A DNA stretch of 64,000 bases from Streptomyces sp. LHD-70 (GCF_031157275.1 NZ_JAVIFW010000014.1:62001-126000), one strand, 5' to 3'; positions 24,166 through 32,671 are shown, counted from the first letter of the stretch. Program-made: numbers and translations. Notes: a model not told the origin generated them from the letters alone.

Positions 24166-26664
24166 GGGATGCGCGAGTTCGATGTCGTGACCGTCCGCGT
24201 CGTTGCCGCGCACGGTCAGCGCCATGGCCGCCGGCGGGTAGCCGCTCGCCATGACCGTGTACTCGCCGCTGTCCAGGTCGGTGAAGGCGTACGCGCCGTC
24301 CTCACCCGTCGTCGCCGTGGCCACCACGTTCCCGGCCGCGTCGACCAGGGTGACCCGCGCGTCCCGCAGCGGTCCGCCCGCCGCGAGCACGGTGCCCTGC
24401 ACCCGCGCCCCGGCCTGCAGCGCCACCTCGACGCGGGTGACGCCCTGGCCCGCCACGTCGACGGGGAGCGCGAGCGGCCGGTGGCCCTCGGCGTTCACAG
24501 CCAGGGTCACGGGGCCCGGGACCAGCTCGCCGAACGCGAACTCGCCCTGCTCACCGGTCTGTCCGGTGGCCAGCACATCGCCGCGCACATCGGTCACGAC
24601 GACCATCGCGCCGACCACGGGCTTCGCCCCGTCCGCCGTGTGCACCACACCGGCAAGGCCGCTGGTGCCGCTGAGCAGCATGTCGTACGCGAGCGGCTCG
24701 GTGCCGACGACGACGGTGGAGGCCTGCGGCTGGAAGCCGTCCGCCGAGGCGATCAGGACGTACGAACCGGCGCCGGGGGCGTCGAGGACGTAGCCGCCGT
24801 CGTTCTGGGCGATGGTGCGGCCCAACTGGCGCCCGCCGAGCGAGATCAGCGTGACCGCGGCCCGGGGGACCCCGGCGCCGTCGCCGCCGCGGACCACGCC
24901 GCGTACCTCGATACCGGCCGTACTCTGCACGATCGTCTGCGCCTCCTCGGGCTGCTGGGTCGGGGTCTGGGCCGAGGCCTGGGCCGAGGTCTGGGCCGGG
25001 GTCGGAATCGGCGTCGCGGCCGGGGCCGGAGCCGTGTCCGTGGCGGGGATCGCGGCCGAAGCGGTCTTCGACAGCGCGGCGCCGGTCTTCAGCGGGACCT
25101 CCTTGATGAACAGGGTCAGCAGGAGGGCGAGCAGCGCGGCGGGCGCCGCGAACAGGAAGACATCGGCGACACCGTGGCCGTACGCGCTCTCCATCACGGT
25201 GCGCAGCGGCTCGGGGATCTTGTCCAGGTCGGGGATGCCGCCCCCACCGGTGCCGCCGTGGGCGGCCGCGCCCGCGGCCTTCGGGCCGAGCTCGGCGATG
25301 CCGTCCTTGACGTAGTCGGTGACGCGGGTGGCCATGACGGCGCCGAGCGCCGAGACGCCCAGCGCACCGCCGAGGGACCGGAAGAAGGTGACGACGGAGC
25401 TGGCCGCGCCGAGGTCGCTCGGGTCCACCTGGTTCTGGGTGCAGAGCACGAGGTTCTGCATCATCATGCCGATGCCGAGACCCATCAGGGCCATGAAGAT
25501 CGCGATGTGCCAGTACTCGGTGTCGTACCGCATGGTGCCGAGCAGGCCCATGCCCGCCGTCACCAGCACACCACCGCTGACCAGCCAGGCCTTCCACTTG
25601 CCGGTCTTGGTGATCACCTGCCCGGAGACGGTGGAGGAGATGAACAGGCCACCGATCATCGGGATCGTCATGACCCCGGACATCGTCGGCGACTTGTCCC
25701 GGGCCAGCTGGAAGTACTGGCTGAAGAACACGGTGCCGCTGAACATCGCGATGCCGACGAAGAGCGAGGCGAGCGAGGCGAGGGTGATCGTCTTGTTGCG
25801 GAAGAGCCGCAGCGGAATGATCGGCTCGCGCGCCTTGGTCTCGACGAAGACGAAGATCAGCGCGAGCAGCACCGAGCCACCGACCATGGCGTACGACTGC
25901 CAGGACAGCCAGTCGTACTTGTCGCCGGCGAAGGTCACCCAGACCAGGAGCAGCGAGACGGCCGCCGAGATGAAGAAGGCACCGCCCCAGTCGACCTTGA
26001 CGTCCCGCTTCACGACGGGGAGCTTCAGGGTCTTCTGCAGCACGATCAGCGCGACGACGGCGAAGGGCACGCCGACGTAGAAGCACCAGCGCCAGCCCCA
26101 GTGGTCGGTGATGACACCGCCGAGCAGCGGACCGCCGACCGTGGCCACGGCGAAGGTCGCACCGAGGTAGCCGCTGTACCGGCCGCGCTCACGCGGCGAG
26201 ATCATCGCGGCCATCACGATCTGCGCGAGGGCGGAGAGACCGCCGACGCCGATGCCCTGCACGACACGGCAGGCGATCAGCATGCCCGGGTCCTGCGAGA
26301 GGCCCGCGACCACCGAGCCCGCCATGAAGATGACGAGCGATATCTGGACCAGGAGCTTCTTGCTGAACAGGTCGGCGAGCTTGCCCCACAGCGGGGTCGT
26401 CGCCGTCATCGCGAGCAGCGAGGCCGTGACGACCCAGGTGTACGCGGACTGGCCGCCGCCGAGGTCGGAGATGATCTCGGGCAGGGCGTTGGAGACGATC
26501 GTCGACGAGAGGATCGCGACGAACATGCCGAGCAGCAGGCCCGAAAGCGCCTCCATGATCTGCCTGTGCGTCATGGGCGCGGCATCCTGCTGACCGGACT
26601 GGCCGCTGTGGCCTCCATGCTTGGCATGGCTGCCCCGCACACCGGCTGGTGTGGTCGTTGCCAT
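24157..26664 (-). CDS. DHA2 MFS exporter with three C-terminal beta-sandwich domains
   Basis: An 835-aa protein from ATG 26664 (AAAGGAAG upstream). Residues 40-525 are a 14-helix EmrB/QacA exporter: PLWGKLADLFSKK (motif A), RVVQGIGVGGLSALAQIV, GPLLGGVITDHWGWRWCFYV (motif C region). A Pro/Ala/Gln linker (525-585) leads to three CarboxypepD_reg-like domains at about 586-655, 666-740 and 750-835, each with a G-x-V-x-x-x-G...A-x-V-T-L opening and a G-x-Y/F closing strand. This fusion is unusual for a drug exporter. The tail should face the cytoplasm if 14 helices are right. It is read 13 bases after the marR gene, as one operon. Confidence 0.85.
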   Translation of the reverse strand: MATTTPAGVRGSHAKHGGHSGQSGQQDAAPMTHRQIMEALSGLLLGMFVAILSSTIVSNALPEIISDLGGGQSAYTWVVTASLLAMTATTPLWGKLADLFSKKLLVQISLVIFMAGSVVAGLSQDPGMLIACRVVQGIGVGGLSALAQIVMAAMISPRERGRYSGYLGATFAVATVGGPLLGGVITDHWGWRWCFYVGVPFAVVALIVLQKTLKLPVVKRDVKVDWGGAFFISAAVSLLLVWVTFAGDKYDWLSWQSYAMVGGSVLLALIFVFVETKAREPIIPLRLFRNKTITLASLASLFVGIAMFSGTVFFSQYFQLARDKSPTMSGVMTIPMIGGLFISSTVSGQVITKTGKWKAWLVSGGVLVTAGMGLLGTMRYDTEYWHIAIFMALMGLGIGMMMQNLVLCTQNQVDPSDLGAASSVVTFFRSLGGALGVSALGAVMATRVTDYVKDGIAELGPKAAGAAAHGGTGGGGIPDLDKIPEPLRTVMESAYGHGVADVFLFAAPAALLALLLTLFIKEVPLKTGAALSKTASAAIPATDTAPAPAATPIPTPAQTSAQASAQTPTQQPEEAQTIVQSTAGIEVRGVVRGGDGAGVPRAAVTLISLGGRQLGRTIAQNDGGYVLDAPGAGSYVLIASADGFQPQASTVVVGTEPLAYDMLLSGTSGLAGVVHTADGAKPVVGAMVVVTDVRGDVLATGQTGEQGEFAFGELVPGPVTLAVNAEGHRPLALPVDVAGQGVTRVEVALQAGARVQGTVLAAGGPLRDARVTLVDAAGNVVATATTGEDGAYAFTDLDSGEYTVMASGYPPAAMALTVRGNDADGHDIELAHPDA

Positions 26665-26677
26665 GGACTTCCTTTGC

Positions 26678-27148
26678 TTACGCGGGTGTACGGGTGGGCG
26701 AAGTGTGGGAGCGGGTCTGCCGGCACTCGCCGAAGCTGCTGCGCAGCCGGGCGAGCAGGGCGCTGAGCTGGTCCACGTCGTCGTCGGACCAGTCCCGCAG
26801 GTAGTGGGCGAGCGCTGCCGTGTGGCGCTCGGAGAGGGTGCGGAGCATGTCCGAGCCCTCGGCTGTGAGGCGCAGGATGCGGGAGCGCCGGTCGTCGGGG
26901 TCGGGGGACCTCTCGATCCAGCCGCGGTCCGCGACGTGCGCGACATGGCGGCTCGTCACCGACATGTCGACGGCGAGCAGCTCCGCGAGCCGGCTCATCC
27001 GCATCTCGCCGTATTTGTCGAGGAGTGCAAGGACGACGGCCGATCCGGCCGGGCACTCGACCGGAAGCGTCCGGGCGAGTTCTCGCTTGACGGCGCCGAT
27101 GGCGCTCAGCTGGCGACCGAGTTCCTCGAACCGAGGTTGTGCGGCCAT
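26678..27148 (-). CDS. MarR-family repressor of the exporter operon
   Basis: A 156-aa MarR protein. VVLALLDKYGEMRMSRLAELLAVDMSVTSRHVAHV is the winged-helix recognition part (residues 40-75) and DRGWIERSPDPDDRRSRILRLT the wing with its DxRxxR-type motif. ATG 27148 is preferred to GTG 27154 because GGAAGGG lies 5 bases ahead of it. Two palindromes directly upstream are its likely operators. It probably represses itself and the exporter and is released by a ligand of that pump. Confidence 0.87.
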   Translation of the reverse strand: MAAQPRFEELGRQLSAIGAVKRELARTLPVECPAGSAVVLALLDKYGEMRMSRLAELLAVDMSVTSRHVAHVADRGWIERSPDPDDRRSRILRLTAEGSDMLRTLSERHTAALAHYLRDWSDDDVDQLSALLARLRSSFGECRQTRSHTSPTRTPA

Positions 27149-27168
27149 GGCCACCCTTCCACTATTTG

Positions 27169-27210
27169 TTGCTTAGAGCAACGATAGAAGCGGTTGGTTG
27201 CCGAAGGCAA
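27169..27210. promoter_or_regulatory. twin 13-bp palindromes, MarR operators
   Basis: TTGCT-TAG-AGCAA at 27169-27181 and TTGCC-GAA-GGCAA at 27198-27210: the same design (5-bp arms, 3-bp centre) with centres 29 bp apart, 20-62 bases upstream of the marR start. Confidence 0.6.
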
Positions 27211-27300
27211 ATTGAAAGCGGGTCTCACCTGCTAAAAACCTGGCAATGCTCAGGCAAAGGGACGAGCCGTGCGCGACGGCGACGGAGAGTCACCCAGGGC

Positions 27301-27329
27301 TTGGGCGGAACCCCCGGATTCGCTAGGGT
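27301..27329 (+). promoter_or_regulatory. TTGGGC-N17-TAGGGT promoter, probably leaderless
   Basis: A good housekeeping-type -35/-10 pair with 17-bp spacing. The -10 ends 8 bases before the ATG of the next gene, so transcription should start at or next to the start codon; no Shine-Dalgarno is present. Confidence 0.55.
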
Positions 27330-27337
27330 CCTGCCCC

Positions 27338-27541
27338 ATGGCACACAACCCCCACGCCCCGCAGGGCCCCCAGGGCGGCAACGACCCCGCGGGCAGCACG
27401 CAGATGTTCCGCGCCTTCGTCGAGGAGAGCGCCCCGCAGCAGCAGCAGTCCACCCGCGGCGGATCGCGCGTCGGCCTGATCGTCGGCATCGTGGCCGCCG
27501 TCGTGATCGTCGCCGCGGTGGCCTGGCTGGCTCTCTCCTAG
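27338..27541 (+). CDS. small single-pass membrane protein
   Basis: A 67-aa protein: a polar, Gln/Pro-rich N-terminal half (PHAPQGPQGGND, APQQQQST) and one hydrophobic segment at residues 45-66 (VGLIVGIVAAVVIVAAVAWL). I recognise it as a small Streptomyces protein of unknown role. It has a consensus promoter and appears leaderless. Convergent with the lipoprotein gene. Confidence 0.7.
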   Translation: MAHNPHAPQGPQGGNDPAGSTQMFRAFVEESAPQQQQSTRGGSRVGLIVGIVAAVVIVAAVAWLALS

Positions 27542-27605
27542 TACGGGCGCGGGTACGCGCGTACTGGTGCGCGCGCGGGCGCGGGTGTGCGCGCAGGTAC
27601 GCGCG

Positions 27606-28400
27606 CTACTTCCACTTGACCGAGACGTCCTGGGTCTCGATGTGCATGCCGAGCGGCACCCGCCAGGCGTCCACGCAGAGCTTCCAGGACTCGGTGGCGG
27701 ACTCACCCGGCCGGATGGGCGCCGGAAGCTTGCGTTCCGACTCGAGGGTGGCCCAGTCGACGCCCAGCGCGCCGATCACATGCGTACCGAAGGTGACGGT
27801 CCCCGAACGTATTGGTGAGCCACCGGAGTTGTGGAACTCCACCGTCACCTTCTCGCACCACCGGTCCTTGAGCGCCTCGCGCACCGGCTCCCCGGTTTCG
27901 AGCAGGGCGGGGCCGGAGGGCCGCTCGCTCTCCTCGCCCGGAGTCGAGGGCTCGGTGGAACTCCCGCCATCGGAGCCGGAGTTGCCGCTCTCGCCGCCCT
28001 GCGCGGGCGATTCGGCGCCGGGGGATGGCAGACCGCCGGAGGGGCCGTCCTCGGGCGCGGCGCTCCCCGTACCGCTGTCGGAGCCGGAAATTCCGCTTCC
28101 AGAGCTGGAGTTGCCGGACTCGGGGTCGCTGGACCCCGGCGACCCCTTCTCCCCGTCCTCCTCACCCTCCCCCTCCAGCGGCACCATCCGCACATCGCCC
28201 GTCGGCGGGACCGCGCGCTGCCCGGTTCTGTGGGGTGTGGCTCCCGCGGCGCCGATCGCCACGTATCCGTCGTCGGCCCCGGAGGAGTCCCCTCCGCAGG
28301 CGGCGAGCAGCGTTCCCAGACACACGACAGCCGCCGAGGCCGTAGTCACGGCGCCTCGGCGGCTGCGTGCCCAAGCGATACCGGCTCGTGCTCGTGTCAT
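27606..28400 (-). CDS. lipoprotein with Ser/Gly-rich linker
   Basis: A 264-aa protein. Twin basic residues (RSRRGAVTT), a hydrophobic core and the lipobox LAAC near residue 35 mark a lipoprotein, possibly Tat-exported. Residues 75-165 are Ser/Gly/Pro/Glu-rich and disordered. The C-terminal 90 residues (KVTVEFHNSGGSPIRSGTV, TFGTHVIGALGVDWATLES, Cys pair) look like an immunoglobulin-type fold. I do not recognise the family. Confidence 0.75.
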   Translation of the reverse strand: MTRARAGIAWARSRRGAVTTASAAVVCLGTLLAACGGDSSGADDGYVAIGAAGATPHRTGQRAVPPTGDVRMVPLEGEGEEDGEKGSPGSSDPESGNSSSGSGISGSDSGTGSAAPEDGPSGGLPSPGAESPAQGGESGNSGSDGGSSTEPSTPGEESERPSGPALLETGEPVREALKDRWCEKVTVEFHNSGGSPIRSGTVTFGTHVIGALGVDWATLESERKLPAPIRPGESATESWKLCVDAWRVPLGMHIETQDVSVKWK

Positions 28401-28450
28401 CGCGCCAGTCTGGCTGACGACCCGTCAAATGAGAACCCTGGGGAGTCCGC

Positions 28451-29302
28451 TCAGTCCTGGATCAGGCCCTCGCGGAGCTGTGCGAGGGTCCGGGTGAGCA
28501 GGCGCGAGACGTGCATCTGGGAGATGCCGACCTCCTCGCCGATCTGGGACTGCGTCATGTTCGCGAAGAAGCGGAGCATGATGATCTGCCGCTCCCTGGG
28601 CGGGAGTTTGGCGAGCAGCGGCTTCAGCGACTCGCGGTACTCCACGCCTTCGAGCGCGCTGTCCTCGTACCCGAGCCGGTCCGCGAGGGAGCCCTCGCCG
28701 CCGTCGTCCTCGGGCGCCGGGGAGTCGAGCGAGGAGGCGGTGTACGCGTTGCCGACCGCGAGGCCGTCGACCACGTCCTCCTCGGACACGCCCAGGACAG
28801 CGGCGAGTTCGGGCACGGTGGGCGAGCGGTCCAGCTTCTGCGCCAGCTCGTCGCTCGCCTTGGTGAGGGCGAGCCGCAGCTCCTGCAGCCGGCGTGGCAC
28901 GCGCACCGACCAGCTCGTGTCCCGGAAGAACCGCTTGATCTCGCCGACGACGGTGGGCATCGCGAACGTCGGGAATTCCACGCCGCGTTCGCAGTCGAAG
29001 CGGTCGATCGCCTTGATCAGGCCGATGGTGCCGACCTGGACGATGTCCTCCATCGGCTCGTTGCGGCTGCGGAAGCGCGCCGCCGCGTACCGCACCAGCG
29101 GCAGGTTGAGCTCGATGAGCGTGTCGCGGACGTACGCGCGCTCCGGGCTGTCCTCGTCCAGCGCGGCCAGGCGCAGGAACAGGGAACGGGACAAGGTGCG
29201 GGTGTCGATGGCTGTCGATGGTTCCTGACGGAGCACGGCAGGTGCACCGGGGTCGCTCTTCGTGAGCGTGAGCACCTTCGAGCTGCCCTGTTCTGCGGAC
29301 AT
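28451..29302 (-). CDS. sigN: SigB/SigF-family sigma factor SigN
   Basis: A 283-aa group-3 sigma factor with regions 2, 3 and 4: RYAAARFRSRNEPMEDIVQV and GTIGLIKAIDRFDCERGVEF (region 2), PTVPELAAVLGVSEEDV (region 3), LPPRERQIIMLRFFANMTQ and EVGISQMHVSRLLTRTL (region 4). Placement just downstream of sigF, on the same strand, matches the S. coelicolor sigF-sigN pair, where SigN acts during aerial development. AAGGGGGTGG precedes the ATG. No anti-sigma or anti-anti-sigma gene is adjacent. Confidence 0.8.
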   Translation of the reverse strand: MSAEQGSSKVLTLTKSDPGAPAVLRQEPSTAIDTRTLSRSLFLRLAALDEDSPERAYVRDTLIELNLPLVRYAAARFRSRNEPMEDIVQVGTIGLIKAIDRFDCERGVEFPTFAMPTVVGEIKRFFRDTSWSVRVPRRLQELRLALTKASDELAQKLDRSPTVPELAAVLGVSEEDVVDGLAVGNAYTASSLDSPAPEDDGGEGSLADRLGYEDSALEGVEYRESLKPLLAKLPPRERQIIMLRFFANMTQSQIGEEVGISQMHVSRLLTRTLAQLREGLIQD

Positions 29303-29664
29303 GCCACCCCCTTGAGGTCGCGGACGGTCGCGGCGGGCGCTCCGTCTTCAGGAACGCAGCCTCCACCTGAATACCGGTCATGAGGCTGCGGCAAACGCGG
29401 TTCCCGCAGAATGTCACATGTCGGCAACACGCTGTAGCGCCAAGTCGACAAATCTGTGCAGGAAAAGGCTGGTCTGCGGCTTTTCTGTCGGCAAGCCCCA
29501 AGATCGGGCTCCACCCTTCACGGTGGCCGCTCGCTCCCTTGTACGGAACCCCGGCCTGTGCGGGTGTGCCGGAGTATGCCGCGCACACGGGGGAGTTGGG
29601 AGGGAGTACGAGGGGCGCACGGTGGCAGGGGGGAAAGAACCAGCTGCGCGTCGGTCCCGGAGGG
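29303..29664 (-). other. intergenic region between sigF and sigN
   Basis: About 360 bases, less GC-rich than its surroundings near 29380-29490, with no convincing gene. Its size and lowered GC fit a sigN promoter region rather than simple read-through from sigF. No clear terminator after sigF was seen. Confidence 0.5.
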
Positions 29665-30525
29665 CTACGCGTCGATGCGGTTGGCGGACCGCAGCCGCGC
29701 GAAGCTGCGCGCGAGCAGCCGCGAGACGTGCATCTGGGAGACCCCGAGCTCGGCGCTGATCTGCGACTGCGTCAGGTTGTTGTAGTAGCGCAGGAGCAGG
29801 ATCCGCTGTTCGCGCTCGGGGAGTTGGACCAGCAGATGCCGGACGAGGTCGCGGTGCTCGACGCCGTCGAGCGCGGGGTCCTCGTAGCCGAGCCGGTCGA
29901 GCAGCCCGGGCAGCCCGTCGCCCTCCTGCGCGGCCTCGAGGGACGTCGCGTGGTACGAGCGTCCCGCCTCGATGCAGGACAGCACCTCGTCCTCGGTGAT
30001 CCGCAGCCGCCCGGCGATCTCGGCGGTCGTGGGGGAGCGCCCGTACGCCGTGGTGAGGTCCTCCGTGGCCCCGGTCACCTGCACCCACAGCTCGTGCAGC
30101 CGGCGCGGTACGTGCACGGTGCGGACGTTGTCGCGGAAGTACCGCTTGATCTCGCCGACGACGGTGGGCATCGCGAACGTCGGGAACTGCACGCCGCGTT
30201 CCGGGTCGAAGCGGTCGATGGCGTTGATCAGGCCGATCGTGCCGACCTGGACCACGTCCTCCATCGGCTCGTTGCGGCTGCGGAACCTGGCCGCCGCGTA
30301 CCGCACGAGCGGCAGGTTGGCCTCGATCAGCGCGGCCCGCACGCGGCCGTGCTCGGGGGTCTTGGGGGTCAGGTCCTTGAGTTGGGCGAAGAGCACCTGG
30401 GTCAGTGCTCGGGTGTCCGCGCCCCGCTTCTTGGCGGGAGATGGCTCGGCCGCCCCGGCCGCCGCCCGCACCCCGTCCTGTGGGGAATCCTGGGGCGGCA
30501 CTTGAGGTGCAGTACTGGCCGGCAC
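29665..30525 (-). CDS. sigF: sporulation sigma factor SigF
   Basis: A 286-aa SigB-family sigma factor, matching the roughly 287 aa of S. coelicolor SigF, which is needed for spore maturation. GTG 30525 gives the family's VPASTAPQ start with AGGGGTGG upstream. The region-2 block RSRNEPMEDVVQVGTIGLIN, then VQVTGATEDLTTAYGRSPTT in region 3, and LPEREQRILLLRYYNN and LGVSQMHVSRLLARSF in region 4 are all intact. It is a close paralogue of the neighbouring sigN; the two differ most in region 3 and the N-terminal tail. Regulation by anti-sigma proteins cannot be judged locally. Confidence 0.85.
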   Translation of the reverse strand: MPASTAPQVPPQDSPQDGVRAAAGAAEPSPAKKRGADTRALTQVLFAQLKDLTPKTPEHGRVRAALIEANLPLVRYAAARFRSRNEPMEDVVQVGTIGLINAIDRFDPERGVQFPTFAMPTVVGEIKRYFRDNVRTVHVPRRLHELWVQVTGATEDLTTAYGRSPTTAEIAGRLRITEDEVLSCIEAGRSYHATSLEAAQEGDGLPGLLDRLGYEDPALDGVEHRDLVRHLLVQLPEREQRILLLRYYNNLTQSQISAELGVSQMHVSRLLARSFARLRSANRIDA

Positions 30526-30690
30526 GGTCAACGCCACCCCTATTCGCAACGAACTGTCCTGATCGAACCGACCCGATCGAACCGTTCCACTCATCCGTCA
30601 AAAGCGGTCATAGCATCACAAGACATGTGCACTGTGTGCAAGCACCCGATAACGCCGTGTTGAAGGCAAGTTGGGGTCAAACGCACAAAA

Positions 30691-30718
30691 GACCCCCCAC
30701 CGATTTCGGTGAGAGGTC
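30691..30718 (-). terminator. hairpin with T-tract on the minus strand
   Basis: ACCGA-TT-TCGGT inside GACC/GGTC; on the minus strand it is followed by TTTTGTG. It lies just after the 54-aa gene and should stop its transcript before sigF. Confidence 0.55.
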
Positions 30719-30731
30719 GTACGGGCGTTGC

Positions 30732-30896
30732 CTACTGCACGAGTTGAGTCATGAAGTCGCCGACGCCCTGAGCGGCGTCGGATATCCCTTGGAAGCCCAC
30801 CAGGACGAGGTCGGCGGCTCGCTCGGGGCTGGTGATGATGGTGTAGAAGACGAAGACGATCACCACGTAAAGGGCGATCTTCTTGGCGTGCACCAC
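30732..30896 (-). CDS. 54-aa membrane-associated protein
   Basis: Starts at GTG 30896 with GGGGAGG 7 bases upstream; a second GTG follows immediately (30893). KKIALYVVIVFVFYTIITSP is one membrane helix near the N-terminus, and the rest (ADLVLVGFQGISDAAQG, FMTQLVQ) looks like an amphipathic helix. I recognise the pattern as a small conserved Streptomyces protein without known function. Its place upstream of sigF on the same strand may be chance. Confidence 0.65.
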   Translation of the reverse strand: MVHAKKIALYVVIVFVFYTIITSPERAADLVLVGFQGISDAAQGVGDFMTQLVQ

Positions 30897-31220
30897 GTCC
30901 CGGCCTCCCCTGCCTGTTCCCTGTCCCCGCGTGCAGTCGGGTGAGTCTAACGTGCCGTCCGGATCACGCCAGTGGCCGCACGCCCCAGCGCCCGCGCCCC
31001 CGGGCACGCCCCGCCGTCGAAGCACTCACACGGTATTTAAGGACCAACGGCCCGCCCCTCCAGGCCCTTCGCCCGGCCCGGAGCGGCCGCCGGCGCCGCA
31101 CTATGGAGGAGAGCCCGGCGGATCTGGCAGGAACCCGCAGGGCAGGGACCCGGCTCCACTGCGGGGTTCACGTCGCGCGCTTCCCCCTGATTGCGACGTG
31201 AACTTGAGAGCCCGGTCCTC

Positions 31221-31260
31221 ATCGGGGGAAGCGGCTTGTCCCCCCGATGCCGCTTCCCCC
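31221..31260. other. mutually exclusive hairpins
   Basis: ATCGGGGG (31221-31228) can pair with CCCCCGAT (31241-31248), while GGGGGAAGCGGC (31224-31235) can pair with GCCGCTTCCCCC (31249-31260). The two stems share bases 31224-31228, so only one can form. The stretch 30897-31452 (about 555 bases) holds no convincing gene. Confidence 0.5.
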
Positions 31261-31273
31261 GGCCTCCTCGCAT

Positions 31274-31311
31274 GAGAGCCCCGGCGCACGGGTCATGGCG
31301 CCGGGGCTCTC
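31274..31311. terminator. 14-bp perfect hairpin
   Basis: GAGAGCCCCGGCGC, a 10-base loop and GCGCCGGGGCTCTC. Terminator-like, but no gene end lies close on either strand. Confidence 0.55.
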
Positions 31312-31383
31312 GTGCGTACGGCTGCCTCTTGTGCGTACGGCTGCCTCTTGTGCGTACGGGTGCCTCTCGTGCGTACGGCTGCC
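31312..31383. repeat. GTGCGTACGGCTGCCTCTT tandem repeat
   Basis: Three 19-bp copies and a partial fourth, directly after the hairpin; the third copy has two changes. Confidence 0.85.
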
Positions 31384-31406
31384 GGAACTGCGTCTGCCGG
31401 AACGAC

Positions 31407-31446
31407 GAAGTGACCCTGATCCGTTCTCACGGATCAGGGCCACTTC
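31407..31446 (-). terminator. tRNA-Ser(CGA) terminator hairpin
   Basis: GAAGTG-A-CCCTGATCCGT, loop TCTC, ACGGATCAGGG-C-CACTTC: 17 pairs with one internal mismatch, 6 bases past the 3' end of the minus-strand tRNA. Confidence 0.75.
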
Positions 31447-31452
31447 CCTGAG

Positions 31453-31540
31453 CGGTAGCGGTGGGATTTGAACCCACGGTGACGGGTTACGCCACACTCG
31501 CTTTCGAGGCGAGCTCCTTCGGCCGCTCGGACACGCTACC
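31453..31540 (-). tRNA. tRNA-Ser (anticodon CGA)
   Basis: An 88-nt class-II tRNA read on the minus strand: acceptor GGTAGCG/CGCTACC, anticodon CGA between GCCT and AAGC, long variable arm, T-arm GTGGG-TTCAAAT-CCCAC. Confidence 0.95.
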
Positions 31541-31629
31541 GAGAGAGATCCTAGCCCAAAGGTGCCCGTGCTCTGAAATCCGTATCCCCGGGGCGGCTCC
31601 GAGGCCGCTCCGAGGCCGCGAACAGGGCC

Positions 31630-32094
31630 TCAGCGGTCCCGGAAGAAGCGGGTCAGCTGCTCGGCGCAGACGTCCGCGAGCACGCCCTCGATCACCTCGG
31701 GCCGGTGATTGAGGCGCCGGTCGCGCACCAGGTCCCAGAGCGAACCGGCCGCGCCGGCCTTCTCGTCCCTGGCGCCGTAGACCACGCGCGCGACGCGGGA
31801 CTGCACGAGCGCGCCCGCGCACATCACACAGGGTTCGAGGGTCACGACGAGCGTGCAGCCGGTCAGCCGCCACTCGCCGAGCCCCGCGGCCGCGCGGCGC
31901 AGCGCGAGCACCTCGGCATGCGCCGTGGGGTCGCCGATCGCCTCGCGTTCGTTGTGGCCGACGGAGACGGTCTCGCCGTGCGGGGAGAGAACCACGGCGC
32001 CGACGGGGACGTCGCCCCCGAGCGCGGCCTGTTCGGCCGCTTCGAGGGCGAGTCGCATCGCCGGCTGCCAGCGGTCTCGTACGGGGTCGTTCAC
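31630..32094 (-). CDS. tadA: tRNA-specific adenosine deaminase TadA
   Basis: A 154-aa zinc deaminase that converts wobble adenosine 34 of tRNA-Arg(ACG) to inosine. HAEVLAL carries the zinc His and catalytic Glu and PCVMCAGAL the zinc cysteines. Length is standard. Its substrate, tRNA-Arg with anticodon ACG, is encoded in this window at 12446-12518. GTG 32094 is the start. The gene for its associated protein ends 19 bases upstream, so the two are co-transcribed. Confidence 0.93.
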   Translation of the reverse strand: MNDPVRDRWQPAMRLALEAAEQAALGGDVPVGAVVLSPHGETVSVGHNEREAIGDPTAHAEVLALRRAAAGLGEWRLTGCTLVVTLEPCVMCAGALVQSRVARVVYGARDEKAGAAGSLWDLVRDRRLNHRPEVIEGVLADVCAEQLTRFFRDR

Positions 32095-32113
32095 TTCAGG
32101 TGCAGCTCGTTCA

Positions 32114-32671
32114 CTAGCGGACGGCCTCGAGGATGTCCGAGGCGCCCAGGGCCTCGGCGATCTCGCCCAGGGCGTCGGTCCTCAGGGACAGCAGCTCCTT
32201 CTCGGACAGGCCGAGGTCGTCGAGGATCGCGGTGTCCCCGAGCGGCCCGGCCGGGACCGATGAGTCGCCGTCCTCGCTGTCGTCGGTGTCGTCGTCGGGG
32301 TTCTTGTCCGGCTCGCCGTCCTCGGTGCCGTCGAGGTCGACGAGCTCCTCCAGGCGGGCGGACTCGTCGGACGAGCCGGGTTCACGGCCGAGGAGCTCGT
32401 CCGTGACCAGGATCTCGCCGTAACTGCTGCGGGACGCGGCGGCCGCGTCCGAGACATAGATACGAGGGTCGTCCTCACCCTCCACGCGCACGATGCCGAA
32501 CCAGGCGTCCTCCTGCTCGATGAAAACGAGCACTGTCTCGTCGTCGTACCCGCCCGACGTGGCCTCACGGGCCAGGTCGGCGAGATCCGACAGGGTCTCC
32601 ACATCGTCGAGCTCTGTGTCGCTCGCTTCCCACCCGTCTTCGGTGCGCGCGAGCAGTGCGGCGAAGTACAC
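32114..32671 (-). CDS. tRNA adenosine deaminase-associated protein
   Basis: A 185-aa acidic protein with the family opening MYFAALLARTEDGWEASDTE, then TVLVFIEQEDAWFGIVRVEG and DPRIYVSDAAAA. The middle is an Asp/Glu-rich disordered stretch (residues 105-145), and it ends with a helical LGLSEKELLSLRTDALGEIA block. This actinobacterial family is defined by linkage to tadA, as here. The biochemical role is unknown. Confidence 0.82.
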   Translation of the reverse strand: MYFAALLARTEDGWEASDTELDDVETLSDLADLAREATSGGYDDETVLVFIEQEDAWFGIVRVEGEDDPRIYVSDAAAASRSSYGEILVTDELLGREPGSSDESARLEELVDLDGTEDGEPDKNPDDDTDDSEDGDSSVPAGPLGDTAILDDLGLSEKELLSLRTDALGEIAEALGASDILEAVR

